DNA of 64,000 nucleotides, from positions 31,191,558 through 31,255,557 of the forward strand of contig CM049310.1 of the NCBI GenBank assembly GCA_026874595.1, given 5' to 3'. Position 1 is the first letter of the stretch, and each line of letters opens with the position of its first letter. Position numbers and translations under genes: made by a program. The notes beneath the pieces were generated by a model. The model did no database searches, was not told where the DNA came from, and worked only from the letters and a program-made list of their open reading frames with translations. Below, piece by piece: positions 24,301 through 39,300 of this stretch. This stretch comes from Sipunculus nudus. Taxonomy: Eukaryota; Annelida; Sipuncula; Golfingiida; Sipunculidae.

Positions 24301-27300
24301 TTATAAACAGATGAGGCACAGCTATGAAACACTTACCACATCCTGATGGTTCATCAGATGAGTCGTCACACTCAGGGTTACTGTTACAGTAGTTTACACC
24401 ATCAATACACATTCCACTGTCACATGAGAACTCATGGGCTTCACAGGCTGTAATACAAAATATATTAGGTCAGGTCCTGTTACAGTAGTTGACACCATCA
24501 ATACACATTCCACTGTCACATGAGAACTCATGGGCTTCACAGGCTGTAATACAAAATATATTAGGTCAGGTCCTGTTACAGTAGTTGACACAATCAATAC
24601 ACATTCCACTGTCACATGAGAACTCATGGGCTTCACTTGCTGTAATACAAAATACATTTAGTCAGGTCCTGTTACAGTAGTTGACACCATCAATACACAT
24701 TCCACTGTCACATGAGAACTCATATGCTTCACAGGTTGTAACACAAAATATATTACGTCAGGTCCTGTTACAGTAGTTGACACCATCATTACACATTCCA
24801 CTGTCACATGAGAACTCATGGGCTTCACAGGCTGTAATACAAAATATATTAGGTCAGGTCCTGTTACAGTAGCTAACACCATCAATACACATTCCAATGT
24901 CACATGAGAACTCATGGGCTTCAATGGCTATAATACATTAAGTCAGGACCTGTAACAGTAGTTGACACCATCAATAAACATTCCACTGTCACATGAGAAC
25001 TCATGGGCTTCACAGGCTGTAAAACAAAATATATTAGGTCAGGTCCTGTTACAGTAGCTGACACCATCAATACACATTCCAATGTCACATGAGAACTCAT
25101 GGGCTTCACAGGCTGTAATACAAAATATATTAGGTCAGGTCCTGTTACAGTAGTTGACACCATCAATACACATTCCACTGTCACATGAGAACTCATGGGC
25201 TTCACAGGCTGTAATACAAAATATATTAGGTCAGGTCCTGTTACAGTAGTTGACACCATCAATACACATTCCAATGTCACATGAGAACTCATGGGCTTCA
25301 CAGGCTGTAACACAAAATATATTAGGTCAGGTCCTGTTACAGTAGTTGACACCATCAATACACATTCCACTGTCACATGAGAACTCATGGGCTTCACAGG
25401 CTGTAATACAAAATATATTAGGTCAGGTCCTGTTACAGTAGCTAACACCATCAATACACATTCCAATGTCACATGAGAACTCATGGGCTTCAATGGCTAT
25501 AATACATTAAGTCAGGACCTGTTACAGTAGTTGACACCATCAATACACATTCCAATGTCACATGAGAACTCATGGGCTTCACAGGCTGTAAAACAAAACA
25601 TATTAGGTCAGGTCCTGTTACAGTAGCTGACACCATCAATACACATTCCAATGTCACATGAGAACTCATGGGCTTCACAGGCTGTAATACATAATACATT
25701 AAGTCAGGACCTGTTACAGTAGTTGACACCATGAACATACATTCCAATGTCACATGAGAAATCATGGGCTTCACAGGCTGTAATACAAAATACATTAAGT
25801 CAGGTCCTGTTACATTAGTTGACACAATCAATTCCCCATTCACTGCAACATGAGAACTCATGGGCTTCACAGGCTGTAATACAAAATACATTAAGTCAGG
25901 CCCTCCAAGCTGTTTCACCAGATACAGGCTGATAATAATTCCCTTATTGTTCCTAAATTCTACCAAGTCTTCACTGGGATATACTGCAGACATTCTATGT
26001 ACCAATCAGCTTAATAACAAAGACACTATACTTACCTGATTTACCTGGTGCTATTAATAGATATATGTGAAATTTATGATTAAGTCATTAACCTCTTGCT
26101 TGGCATCCCTGTATAACCTGTTTAAAATTTCATAAAGATCCAACCAAAACTGATCAGGTTATGAGTTATAACATAAATGTACAAAGTGTAAAATTCAGAG
26201 TTTGAAAAACCTAAAATAAATCTAAACAGGAAGGGGGGTGTATTGTGATAACCTAATGTAAACAGGAAAGGGTTAATTCAATGGGATCATCCTCAAACAA
26301 ATTTATGAATGGACAGATGAATGACCAGGGGATTACTATAGGGTACCTGATTTTTCAAGTTGGGCCTTACTAAACAAACAATAAAAACACTCACTGCAGT
26401 TGTGTTCATCTGTGTAGTCTCCACAGTCATTGTTACGGTCACACATCTTGGTCTTCATGACACACAAGCCGTTATTACAGGTCATCTCATTTTCTTTGCA
26501 AGCTGAAAGGAAGAACCTATTACATAAATACTACTTAATAAATTACATAACTATGATTTAATATTTGGTACCTTCTAAAAGATGTGAGACCTCATGCAAA
26601 TATGACAGAACCAGATAAAGCTGTATTTGTATGCAAAAAAGTGAAGTGCCCAATGGTCACATGATTTTAGGAAGTCATATCAAGATTCGCCTTAAACCAC
26701 TTTTTGATGATATTTAGTCATTGTTGGAAACACAGAAGTGCTAGTAAGTTGCACAAATATGGTCAAGGTGAACCAAAAGTTGATCAGGTTGAAAGATTCA
26801 GTTTGATGCCTTAATTCCACTTAATTTTACTCCATTCCAGTGGCCCTGTCCACCTGTTTTTTTTCGCGATAATTTTTATAGTGCGCTAAAGCTTCCCTTT
26901 ATTTTCCCGTGAGGCAAATCAGACAAATGTGGCGATTATCTAACAGCAAAACAATACTCTCCAATGTATGGATTCCATATGATCAATTCAGAGGGAAAAA
27001 TTACTGAACTGATGTAAAGTCTTGCGACATATCGACCTTATATAACGGTTAAATATATATCCCCATGACAATTCGAATTGATGACCTCACCATGGTATTT
27101 GTACATCATGTGTTTGTATTAAGGGTAACCACCTCCTATACTGAAGAAACTTTTACACAATTTAGGCTATAAATGGTGCATTCTGGAGAAATTTTATGAT
27201 ATGATTTTCCAAATTTGTTGGAAAAATAAAAAAAAAAAGGGGGGGGGGCACACCATTATCCAGCCCTGGTATTAAGTAAAAGATCTACTCACGGCAGTCC

Positions 27301-30300
27301 TTCTCATCACTTTTGTCCCTGCAGTCATTGAAGCCATCACAGACAGCATCCATCTGCAGACACTGTCCTTGGGACCCTGTTGTACACTCAAACAGACCCA
27401 GGCTGGCACAGTCTGTTATTAAATTAAAATATTCTGATATACTGAGCAAAGGGTATTCACAATAATCTCATGAATACCTGAATCTTACTAAAATATCAAT
27501 GGCAAACATAGATGCAATACCGATCACTCTCAAAGGTTATCACCAAAGTTCCAGGATATCTCCAGAATAATTCCAAGACTTTTTGGGAAGTTCAAAAGCA
27601 AAATATTGAAAAAAATGCAGTGGTTTATGTGAGAAATTAAGAAACAACCATTCTTAACTCTTATAAAACCACAGATGAGACAGGAACGTAAAACAAGACT
27701 AAACAGCTTGTAGGTTTATGATAAAACAGATGATCATATTTACGAGTCCCCATAATTCAGATAGTAGGTAATCCTGCAGTTTGACAGTGACAAGTAAGTA
27801 TACTGGGCTCCAGAATTACCATAATGAATTTAAAATAACCAAAAAGCAGCAAAAAGAAAAAAATATAACTTTGCTACATAAATATGAAGTTCATGCAAAA
27901 ATGAAATATAGTATATCTTAAATTAAGAAGAAACTACTTGGTAGCAATACAACAACGATACATAGAGGTGACACCCTTTAGAAAATGAACTTTATTTTAT
28001 TTAAAATTACAAACTCTTGTAGGGGACATGTACTCACCACATTCACCCTCGTCACTGTTGTCAGGACAGTCATTACGTCCATCACACTGACGGTTTTTGT
28101 TGATGCATACACCATTGTCACATTTGAACTGGTTTTCAGTGCATGCTGGTAAAAAATAAAGAAATAAATCAGTCAATATGATCTTTAATCACATTCAAGC
28201 CATAATGCCTGTCATTGGAACCCTCAACAAATATTTTCAATTGCTTTAGATTTCCAACTGGTTCAAAATTCAACATAAATGTAAACTATAAACATCCTAG
28301 AAACATAAATGTAAACTTTCAACATCCTAAAAAAATAAATGTAAACTATAAACATCTTATCTGTCCAAACTGTCTTTTATTGTTTACAATGAGGAGATAC
28401 CAGGACAAAGAAAATATACTAAGTAATACAGTAACAAGTCAATCAACCGTACTTACTGCAGTTCATTTCATCTGAGTAGTCTCCGCAGTCATCTTGTTCA
28501 TTACAGAGGAAGGACTCGGCCACGCAGCGTCCGGTGCCACATTTGAACAAACCAGTCTCATTGCAAGCTAGAAAAAAACAGTTGTGCAAAGGATATACAC
28601 ATGAGATAACATGCCATAAAAAATGTGACACTGTATTAAAATGCTTAGCACTGCAAGGGTGCATAATACGCCTATTGTATGTCTTATGACCTTGTATGTC
28701 ATTAAAAAGTGTGTGAATTTTGGCGAGAACTTAATACAGGTGAGAAGCTCTATTGGAAATTTTGTATGAGTCTCATGAAAATCCTTAGGGTTTTTGATAA
28801 GTAATCATGCCCCCATAAAAATCTGATGACCTTAAACCTCATTAATAATGCATGAAATCTGCTAGAAATAAAATCTTGAGTTCCATCAAAATCAAATTCC
28901 TGGTAAGTAATTGCTTCCAGGATCCAAATAAGCCAGAGGACCTATGAATGCATTAAATATGTGTGGATTTTGCCTAGAATCCAATTCTGCCGAGATATAA
29001 TCTGTTGGTAAGCAGTTGTAGCGTTCAGAGCCCTTGTAAATTTGGCTTTGAAAGGTCAACAGATTTACTCAAGATGTGGGCCATGTGACTTTGACCTTTA
29101 ACCTTGTGAACTCAAAACCAACCGGGATCTTCCCTTATTATCAGGAGAGCAGCATCTGAAAGATGGAAGTTGTGGTATGGAAAGTCTGGGCAGGACTTCT
29201 TAAGATATTGGGTTCACAAATATTGTATATTTCCACAAATTTATGGTTCTACAGTACTTCAAAATATCCTTAATTAGGTCAATTTGACACTGAAGGTCAT
29301 TGACACAAGTTTATGAATATGAGAAGTCACTATCCCTGAACTTTCTTCATTCTTGATTTCATTACAATCCATAAACCCATTTTGAGAAATGGAATGTTTT
29401 ATCAGATTTTCACTAAATATAATATTATTCAAGGTCAAGGCCCCTATTGGATCAGGCTTCATCCTGAGATCCATACATGTGCACAGTCAAAGGAAATCTT
29501 ATTGTTAGCTTGTAAATGTGCCCATAAATCAAGTGATGTTCCATATTAAACGGTGCAAAACAAATCAAGGTGGCACGTCTAGTCTTGGAAACAAGAAAAA
29601 GCTATCCAAGTCCTTCTGGCAACCAAATTTCAAGAACAATCCATCAGGCCCAAGGTTAGATATCTGGCCTTTATATGCACTTTATTCTTTATCTGGGGTG
29701 CTCAAATACAACACCCCGTGTATACACAGGTCAAAGTGACCACATTTGAGGTTTACAAGGATATCTTTTTAGAACCTCTTAGAATTCAGTTTATGATCCC
29801 AGACATTACAGTTACTATATGTGCCCTGCTAATTTACAAGCAGACAGCCAACAGACAAAGCAATGTGACTTTCAGCTAGCTGAGCTAAACACTTTATTAT
29901 TTATTAATAATTTGTCAAATAACACAGTATAATTACTTTACAGGTAGGAATTATACCACTGGCCTACTGATGGCCACTTTCCTGGAACATCTCATGTGTC
30001 AGTCAGTCAACTTTATAAAATGAGAACTAACTATGACCATTCCTTTGAGTACACTCCTTTTTCATATAGTCTCAATCCTCTAAGAATCCTGTCAAGGCAA
30101 CTAATATCTTATCAGCAAATGTCATATCTTGAAGATATTTCTACTCAATAATGAGATTAAAACAATTTTCTTTAATAAAGCTCCATCCCATACAAACCCA
30201 TCTACAAATGGACTGCAAAAAAAGATGCCACTCACCGCAGTTCTCCTCATCAGACCAGTCTCCACAACCGTCAAAACCATTACACACTGTATCCATGGTG

Positions 30301-33300
30301 ATACATTTGTCATTGTCACACTTGAAGTTGGCTTCATGGTCACCACAGTCTGCAATTTCATAGAATTAGCATGGTCAAAATTTGTTAACTCCATAACATT
30401 TTACCTTCATGGTTGTTCCACATATTTATCAGAAACATCTGACTTTATTTTGGCACTTAGACTGCTATGTCTTTACAATTACCATGGTTATGTGAAGCCA
30501 ACAAAGTTAAATTTCATTATTCCCTATACTTAGTCTTGTTAACTGGCAACCTGGGAGATATAAAATGAGTTATTTAAACTATTGTATGTGGTCCTGTGTG
30601 TTTTCATCCAAACATCTTGCCATAAAAACTAGAAATATCTAACAATGATGACGTCATAGTATCCACAGGCCTTGGCCACACCATCTTTTCAGCAGCTTTT
30701 TTCTCTACCCCTTGGGAGTTACAGAATGGACCTTAATCTACTGACACACCACATTTGGCGTAACTGCAGTTATTCCTGTTGCACCTTCATGTGTACAAAT
30801 AAAACTCCATGTATAAAACAAACAAGAAATTAAAGAGGAATGAATAATGGTCAAAGGGTTAGGGAAATCATAGTGAAGGTCATGGTCATAACTTGAAAGG
30901 TTCAATCTTTTGACCCATATAGATCTATGCCCATTAGAAATTTTAAAAAAATTGAGCGGAAAAACCATCATCAAATGATATAATACCTACAAATCATCTC
31001 ACTCTTATGAATTCTGAGTGGTACACACATCATCAAATCTATAGTATCTTAAATTCATCTCATAAGAATTTGAGCAGTGAAACCATCATCAAATCACGTT
31101 ATCTACAATCATATTACTCAGAAGAATTTGGCAAAACCTTTAGCAAACCATATGGTATTTTCGAATCATTTCACTCATAAGAATTCTGAAGGTACAACCA
31201 TCATCAAACTACAGAGTATCAATATTCTATATGCATCAGGTAACAATAATTCTGACAGATAAATAAGTTTAAAGTCACTACATGTCATGAAATAAAGTTG
31301 GTCTAAACACTGTTTCTCTTTCACAACCACAAAAGCATTCACTGAAAAAGAGTACTCTTGACCAAACCAATTTCACTGACATCACACAGACAAGTGTACA
31401 AATGTTACAGGCACATTTCATCATGTTATTACATACCACATCCTGAGGCCTCATCCTCAACACCAGGACAGTTAGGGACACTGTTACAGTAATCCTTGGC
31501 AGGAATACAGCCAGCTCCTGGACACTTGAACTGGCCTCGTGTACAAGCTGCAAGATATATTCAATATTATATACATGTTAACTTACCTCATGTACATGTT
31601 CCATAATACATTTCACATAGCACACATTTGTAAACACTTAAAACTGATATGTACTGCATGTTGAGAAATAATTTTCAAAATGTAAATGCAACTACATATG
31701 GATTTATTCTTCAAATAAACTTCTCAAGCACATATCAAGAAGTGTTGGGAATCCTTCATTGAGCAACTGTAAGGTGATGCAGTGTTTGGATTAAAGATGT
31801 CATTAATAAATGTACATCTTGATGAAAAACAAGAAGTTTCTAAACCACTGACTGTATTGACAAGATACTTACTGCAGTTAGCTTCATCAGACCAGTCTCC
31901 ACAGTCATCCTTGTTGTTACACTCCTCAGACAGAGGGATACAGCGACCTGTACCACAGGAGAACTGGAACTCTGTACAGTCTGTAATAAAAGAATATGGT
32001 CAACTATAACCTTCAGGAGAACTGGAACTCTGTACAGTCTGAAATGAAAAGAATATGGTCAACTATACCTTCAGGAGAACTGGAACTCTGTACAGTCTGT
32101 GATAAAAGAATATGGTCAAAAAAAACCTTGAGGAGAACAGGAACTCTGTACAGTCTGTAATAAAAGAATATGGTAAACCATAACCTTCAGGAGAACTGAA
32201 CTCTATACAGTCTGTAATAAAAGAATATGGTCAACCAGAATCTTCAAGAGAACAGGAACTCTGTACAGTCTGTAATAAAACAAGGGACCCATGGGTCACG
32301 GCGCTCAGCTGATCCTGATTGGACTATAAATGTATCACCATTGTGATACTATATTGAGTAGATAAAGCTTAGAATATCATGGTCATGTTGGGTTTTATAA
32401 AGAAATATAATGTAATATGTGAGTAAATGATATATGAAATAACCTGACTGATGGATTAATATGGAGTAAAATATAGTGGTTTATTTTTTATTTATTTGGG
32501 AGGGGTCGAAAAAAGCAATTTATTTGAGCAAATATGAATGCAATGAAAGTATGCTAAGCAGTGGTATAATGATGATAAGGCTATTGTTGAAGGATCTATA
32601 GTGTATGGAAAACTGCAAGAGTTCAATTTGACAGATAAAAGGTTATGATTAACTATACTGATGAGGGGATTTATGAATTTGTGACTGTATGACATAATAT
32701 CTTGACAAGATCGGTCTCGACAAGGTGCATTATTTTGATGCCCCTCACGTCTACATATTACACAATATTGACATAATTTCTGGCATGTACATAGGGTACC
32801 TATGGACAAATGGTCAACAGTACTGAACCACCTGGAAGGTTAAAATCTTAAAAATATGATGAAATGCAGATAATGTTTGAGAGGAAGAGGTAATCTGGGC
32901 CATGGTTGGTTTATATGATTGAAGAAAATGTTGCAAATAATATTTGAGACCTGACCATGCCTTTCCATTTGTTACCTTTTTGATAAGCTGTTGACAGTTC
33001 AACAGTTTACACATTTGTCTGATGAGATCCAATTTATTTGGTAAACCTTTTTTATCAATTTTATGATATGTATACAGTTGCCATAATGTTCTCATTTCAC
33101 AGGTGCAATGACTTGATGGGGGGGGGGGGGGGGGGGGGGGAGGGGTGTTGTGTTATGATCAGAGTTACAATGCCTCTGTCTCTCTGTAGATATTTTCTTT
33201 AATTATTAAATTTTATGCTATAGCCATAGAACTATTGTTCACAGTGCCAAGGAGCAAAGCCTCAGTGGGATGAAGAAGGGGATGGTGAGAGTAACAACAC

Positions 33301-36300
33301 CCTTGCATATACATACAGGATATGAAATTTAATTCAACAGTGCTTATAAAAAAAAAGTTTATTCATGAACATTAAATATTTAAAACAGAAAGAAAGATGG
33401 AGAAACAAAGCAAATAATTTTTCCCCCATTCTACTGAGCCAAGAAAAAACTAACAATATTTTCATTTATTCCTTTTTTTCATTACATAATTTTAATCCAA
33501 GTTTCCGAATGTTACTATAAATTTACAGTATAACATACATGTGACTGTGAATATTTCAGTTGATTCACATTTCTAAATTGCATCAACAATTATAGCTAAT
33601 GTATCTAGTTTATAGTACCTGTCAACAGAATGGGATGGAGGGAGCAAGGGAGGCAATTAGGGAGAGAGAGAGAGAGAGAGAGAGAGTGAGAAAGAAAGAT
33701 GGAGAAAGAAAGAGAAAAAGCAGAGGAGAGAAAGAGAGAGAAAGAGAGACCTAGACTGCCAGAGAGAGAGAGAAAGAGAGGCTCTCTGGTAATTACTGCC
33801 CGACCCAGCCTGACCCAGACACTCACAGTGGCAGTAGGTCAGACCTGAAGGTGTTATGTAACTGCCCAGTACACTGCATTTATACTGATCTGATGCAAAC
33901 AATGAAGACATGGTACCTGGAAACTTGAATAAAATCTACAGTTTTTGATCAATTGGTTTCAAATTTCAGATTTTAACAGATGAAATGTTAATGTGTACAT
34001 GCTGTGAAAATTATATCCACAGCACTAACAGGAAAAATTTGAATATTTATATTTTTTTAAATGGTATCAGGAAAAAAAAAAGTATTCTCAGCTATAAAAC
34101 TAATAAACATGTTAAAATTAATCCAAGGATCAAAACACCCAATATATCATACCAGGAGCAAACTGGAGTTGGGAATGTTTAATTTTATGAACTGAAATAA
34201 AGGACCAGCAATATAAATTTTGATTATTTAGCCAGTCTCATGTAACAACTGATACAACCATGACTTATAAGTCAAACAAATTAAAATCTTTAATGAACAC
34301 TTGTCTGAGTAATATTTTAAATTTTTGACATATTTATTTATTATTTTAATTTTGTAATAAATATAAATCAACAAGTTAAAGACCTGGAAAAGACCTGGAA
34401 ATTTAGATTAATTTAATATAATCAACTGCATCCTTGTCTATCATTATCTTGCTTCATATAATCCCTAATAGTAAACCAATTTATTTTAATTATTTATTTT
34501 TCATTTTTATGGTTGAAATGAAAAATACCCAATGGTGACTGCATGGTGTTATTTGAAATACAATTTTGGCCATCCATGGAAGATCCATAAATGATCAGTA
34601 ATTGCAAGGTAATCCCCTGTAACTCATAAACTATAAATTCCTTTTCCATTTATTTTTTTAAGTTCTTATCATAAACCAAATATTAAAAAAAAAGTTTATA
34701 GTTATGTTTATGGCCTAAACAAATACTAGTGGAGGGGGTTGGACAGTTAGATCCAGTTGAAGCCACCCAAGAGCTGGCTGGCTGCAGAGTGCCTCGCTTC
34801 AAGCATGCATAATTGGCCTGAAAGGTCAATGTGGGGACATAAAAGAGGGGCTTCAGTACAGCCAAGGTGTGATATGGTCTCATAAAAACTTTCATAAAAG
34901 CTAGTTTTTGACTAATTCCTTTTATAACTTCAGAATTTAGAAGCTTAAATCCTTACCAGTGCAAGATATGAAAATTAAATCAACAGTGCTTACAGGGAAA
35001 AAACATGCCATGGCCAAAGTTGGGCAAAATTTAAGGTACTGATTTTATATTTATGCTAATAACTTATAAAATTTGAAAAATTCAGAACTAATTTGGGAAT
35101 ACAATTGAATCTTGATTAAATAATGTTATATCCCTGGCAAAAAATGTCTACCTTCAGCAATTTTCATGTTAAGAGAGTAAATACATTTCTTGATTTTTTA
35201 CAAAGTGCATTATGATTGGGCCTAGAACTTAAAACAATTACACGATACTGACATCATTTCTGGCATATGCATAGTGAATGTACAGAAAAATATGTATATT
35301 ATATATTATCAAAGTCAGATCAGTGGTTTTGATATTAGGCAATCTTAAAGTGTAACAATGGGGTTTAAATGGAAAAATGAAGTTTTTTCTTAATATCTCA
35401 AAGGAATGCAGTCCTAGTGACCAAACTTTTAGTATGGTAGAGGATTTGGGGGACATCTAACTGTATGCAAAATTTAAGGAACTTAGAGCTGAAGCTGGGG
35501 AGCTGAGCTCTAGTAAACTGCATAACACTAGCTTGGTGTAAAGAATATATGACATGGTGCTTTAAAACTTGAAAAAAATCTACAGTTTTTGATCAACTGG
35601 TTTCAAATTTTTTGTTTTAACAGTTGAAATGGTAACAAAAACATGCTTTGAAAATAAAATCCACAGCAGTTACAGGAAAAAAACGTGCCATGGTCAAACT
35701 TGGGCAAAATTTAAGGTACCAATTTTATATTTTTGCCAATATTTAAAAAAATTTAACAGATTTTGATCTAATTTTTGGTATACAATTCAATTTTGATTAT
35801 TTAAAGTAGTATTACTGAAAAAAAATTCCTACATTTAACACTTTTCGTCTTAAGTGACAAAATATCTTTCCTCATTTTTTTACAAAGTCCATTATATTTG
35901 GGCCCATAACTTTTTTAAATTAAATAATACTGACTTAATTTCTGGCATGTACATAGGAACCATATAGAGGAATATTTATGGTAAAAATGAAGAAAACCAG
36001 ATGAGTGGTTTTGATATTAGGCAGTCCTGAAGTGTGAAAATAGATTTCTAATAAAAAATTGAGGTTTTTCCTTAATATCTTGAAGTAACGAAGTCATATT
36101 GACCCAATTTTTGGCATGGTAGGGGATTTTGGGGCCATCTAACTGTATGCCGAATTTCAGATTCGTAGGTCGAACGGTGTCGAAACATGCCAGTCTTACG
36201 GACTGACATCCAGACGGACAGACGGACGGACAATGGACCATGACTATAGCTCAGATGACTTATAGTCAGCTGAGCTAAAAATTTGGTCAACCATAACCTT

Positions 36301-39300
36301 CAGGAGAACTGAACTCGGTACAGTCTGTATTAAAAGCAATATGGTCAACCATAATCTTCAGGAGTACTAGAACTCTGTACAGTCTGTAATAAAAAAATTT
36401 GGTCAACCATAACCTTCAGGAGAACTGAACTCGGTACAGTCTGTAATAAAAGAATATGGTCAACCATAACCTTCAGGAGAACTGGAACTCTGTACAGTCT
36501 GTAACAAAAGAATATCTCAACCATTATCTTCAGGAGAACTGGAACTCTATATGTTGAGATCATAGAAACAAAACCACACAGACCAATAAGGCTTCAATAC
36601 CTTTAAAGTTCATTTATAATGACTTGTTTCATCAGATCCACCTTTTTTCACAGATTTTTAAATACCCATGTATGATGTAGTGAGCATTTCATTGAAGAAA
36701 ACCTTATCTGAAGACCTTAATGCCACCATTGCTTTGGTTTGAGCACTTTTCTAATACAATCAACCAATTGCTATTTCAAATAGTCCATGAGGTGATCAGC
36801 CCTTCCTTTAATTTACTAAGGACAAACCTTACTTATCACAAAGGTTAAAACAGAAAATACACTGTATTATAAGAATCAGCCAACTTATTGTTATCACACT
36901 GAATAGCTACAAGCAAGTGCTGCTCTGCTGGCAGAATAATGAAGATGTAAAACTTACTGCAGCTGAGTTCATCTTCTCCATTTGTACACTCGTCAAAACC
37001 GTTACAGACCTGGTTTGCTCGGATGCATGTGTCATCATCACATGTGAAGGCCAAGGTTGGGTGACAAGCTGAAGTTGAAAAGATTCCCATAAAGTTTCAA
37101 TTGCAACATTTTAAAAAGTTAAAGTTTGTAAAATACAATGAAATTATATAATGAAATGTACTCGAGGTAGACATCCTGTTGAAACTGAAATATAAGGATT
37201 CTTGCATTTTCTATAAAATTAACACCTTGGTGCAATCAGATTGATAAGTTATTCTGACTTGATACCAAATGAAAATCCACAAGAATTTTATAACTCACTG
37301 CAGTTAGCCGCTTCATCATCACCATCCGGACAGTCTTCAGTGCCATCACAGTACTTGAGAGCGTCCAGACACAGACCCTGTTGACACTGAAATTCTCCAC
37401 TGGCACAGGCTACAAAACCAAGAAATTATGCACTAAATCATACATTACAGAGATTTTTATCTCAAACTCAAGGAGCGCTTTATTGATATTCTTCAGCAAG
37501 GAAAGCTAACCTGGAATTCCTGTCATGTAAAACATTAATGTATTTAGTGTAACAAGAAGCTCTAATACTTCAGCAAACAGACATTAAATCTGTTTTCAGG
37601 TATTGACTTTTTATTAGAGGAAAGACTCACAGCATGAAGCCTCATCACTGCCATCAGCACAGTCCAGGTTCCCATCACAAACCATACTGTTGTCCAAACA
37701 ACGGCCAGAAGTGTTGCACGAGAACTCAAATGCAGAACAATCTGAGATGAAAAATAAATTAATTTTAGGAGTACTGAAGTTTAGAAGTTAAATAAACACA
37801 CTAATACAAACAATTAATGTAAAACCAACAACATAGAATAGTTTCCTTGGGCCATCCTTATAAAATTCTGTGTTGGGACTAACACTGGTCCACAAAATAT
37901 CACCAGAAAAGGAGAAAAAACATTTACTTTTAAGGCAGGTTCTGAAATATATTGCACCTTTAAGTTTTCATACGTGAACACAAGTTAAGGGTTTTTGTCT
38001 GGCTAAAAAACCAAAACACTGTCTATACATGCAAGTCATTTGTAAAGCCGATATAGTAGCAGTGTTCTAAAAAAAAGGTACAGAAAAGCTACAAATATGC
38101 AACCTAGAATGAAGAAAACTCTTTTGACAATACTGAAGTTAAGCAATAATAAAGAACAATTAACGAACAATAAAAAATGATCAAATGTAACACAGTTAAC
38201 ACATAATTTTCTTTTGAAAGCTGATTAAACATATAAACAGAACCATGTCCATCAGTTAAGCCATAAATTCATATGAAATTAATTATCTTTTTAATAGAAA
38301 TGTAAGTAATGTAAGTTTCAATCAGTTTCACTTACCGCAGTTGGATTCATCACTCCAGTCCCCACAGTCATCATTTCTGTCACAACTGGCAGTCTTCGGA
38401 ACACACTTGCCATTGTTACAGGAGAAGTGGAAGTCCTCAAGGCAAGCTTGGAGTAGAAAAATATATTTATGTTAATCAACTGGAAAGCAATCTGAACACA
38501 TGTAACATTCTAATAAGTAAGTCTTTACTATATTAATAGTGATAACAGAAAGAGCTTTCCTGTGTTTTATCAGAAAATTAGATGTACCATCACAAAACTG
38601 AACACCATGTATACTTACTACAGTTAGCATCCTCATCTGTTCCATCAGGACAATGAGGTGAACCATCACAAAACTCCACACCATGTATACTTACTACAGC
38701 TAGCATCCTCATTTGTTCCATCAGGACAGTGTGGTGTACCATCACAATACTGAACACCATGTATACTTACTACAGTTGGCATCCTCATCTGTTCAACCAG
38801 GACAGTATGGTGTACCATAAACAAGGCCTACACGCCTAATGCGAACCTGTGCAAAGTTTAGGAGTATGAATGGAGGTTTATTTTTAAAATTTAATACTGA
38901 TCCTCCTAAGTCCTGCATATCTACCTCAGTCATTATGATTTCAGCAAAATGGACGTTTCTGACCTGCAAGTTTCTGACTAGGATATTTTAAAACCAGAAT
39001 ATGAGTAGTCGACAAGCCACTATGTGTATCTGCAGAAATCAGAGTGGGAAGGGTGAAGTGAGGCATGGATTAAGTGGCAAGGGGAATAGAGCGTGTTGTG
39101 TTGCATATTAGCATGGATGTCTGCAGCTTAAACGTGAATGTAGGTGGTGCCACCTGTCATAAAATCGAGAAAATTGTCCAGGATGTATAAACCTGCAAAA
39201 TTTCCGGTGGATAAGTCAAACCACTGCCGAGATATGAGTGATTTTATCCCAAGGCAGATCAACAGATGGATGCTGTGCATAAGTGGTTGCAGATGGCGCC

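Larger units (their letters stand above)
10506..27238 (-). repeat. Cassette K1, complete 21-exon tandem unit (16.7 kb)
   Basis: The unit is drawn from the poly-G tract beside e1 to the next poly-G tract at 27239. It holds e1-e21, 780 codons in total. Introns as well as exons match K2 and K3 closely, so the duplications are recent. Unit edges are arbitrary in a tandem array. Confidence 0.88.

Noticed and set aside
24448-25900. CRISPR-like array
   Set aside because: The whole unit repeats, with no unique spacers, and the context is a eukaryotic intron.
32281-36279. Possible autonomous transposon coding region in the 4-kb element
   Set aside because: All ORFs are short and none resembles Rep, helicase, endonuclease, transposase or reverse transcriptase.
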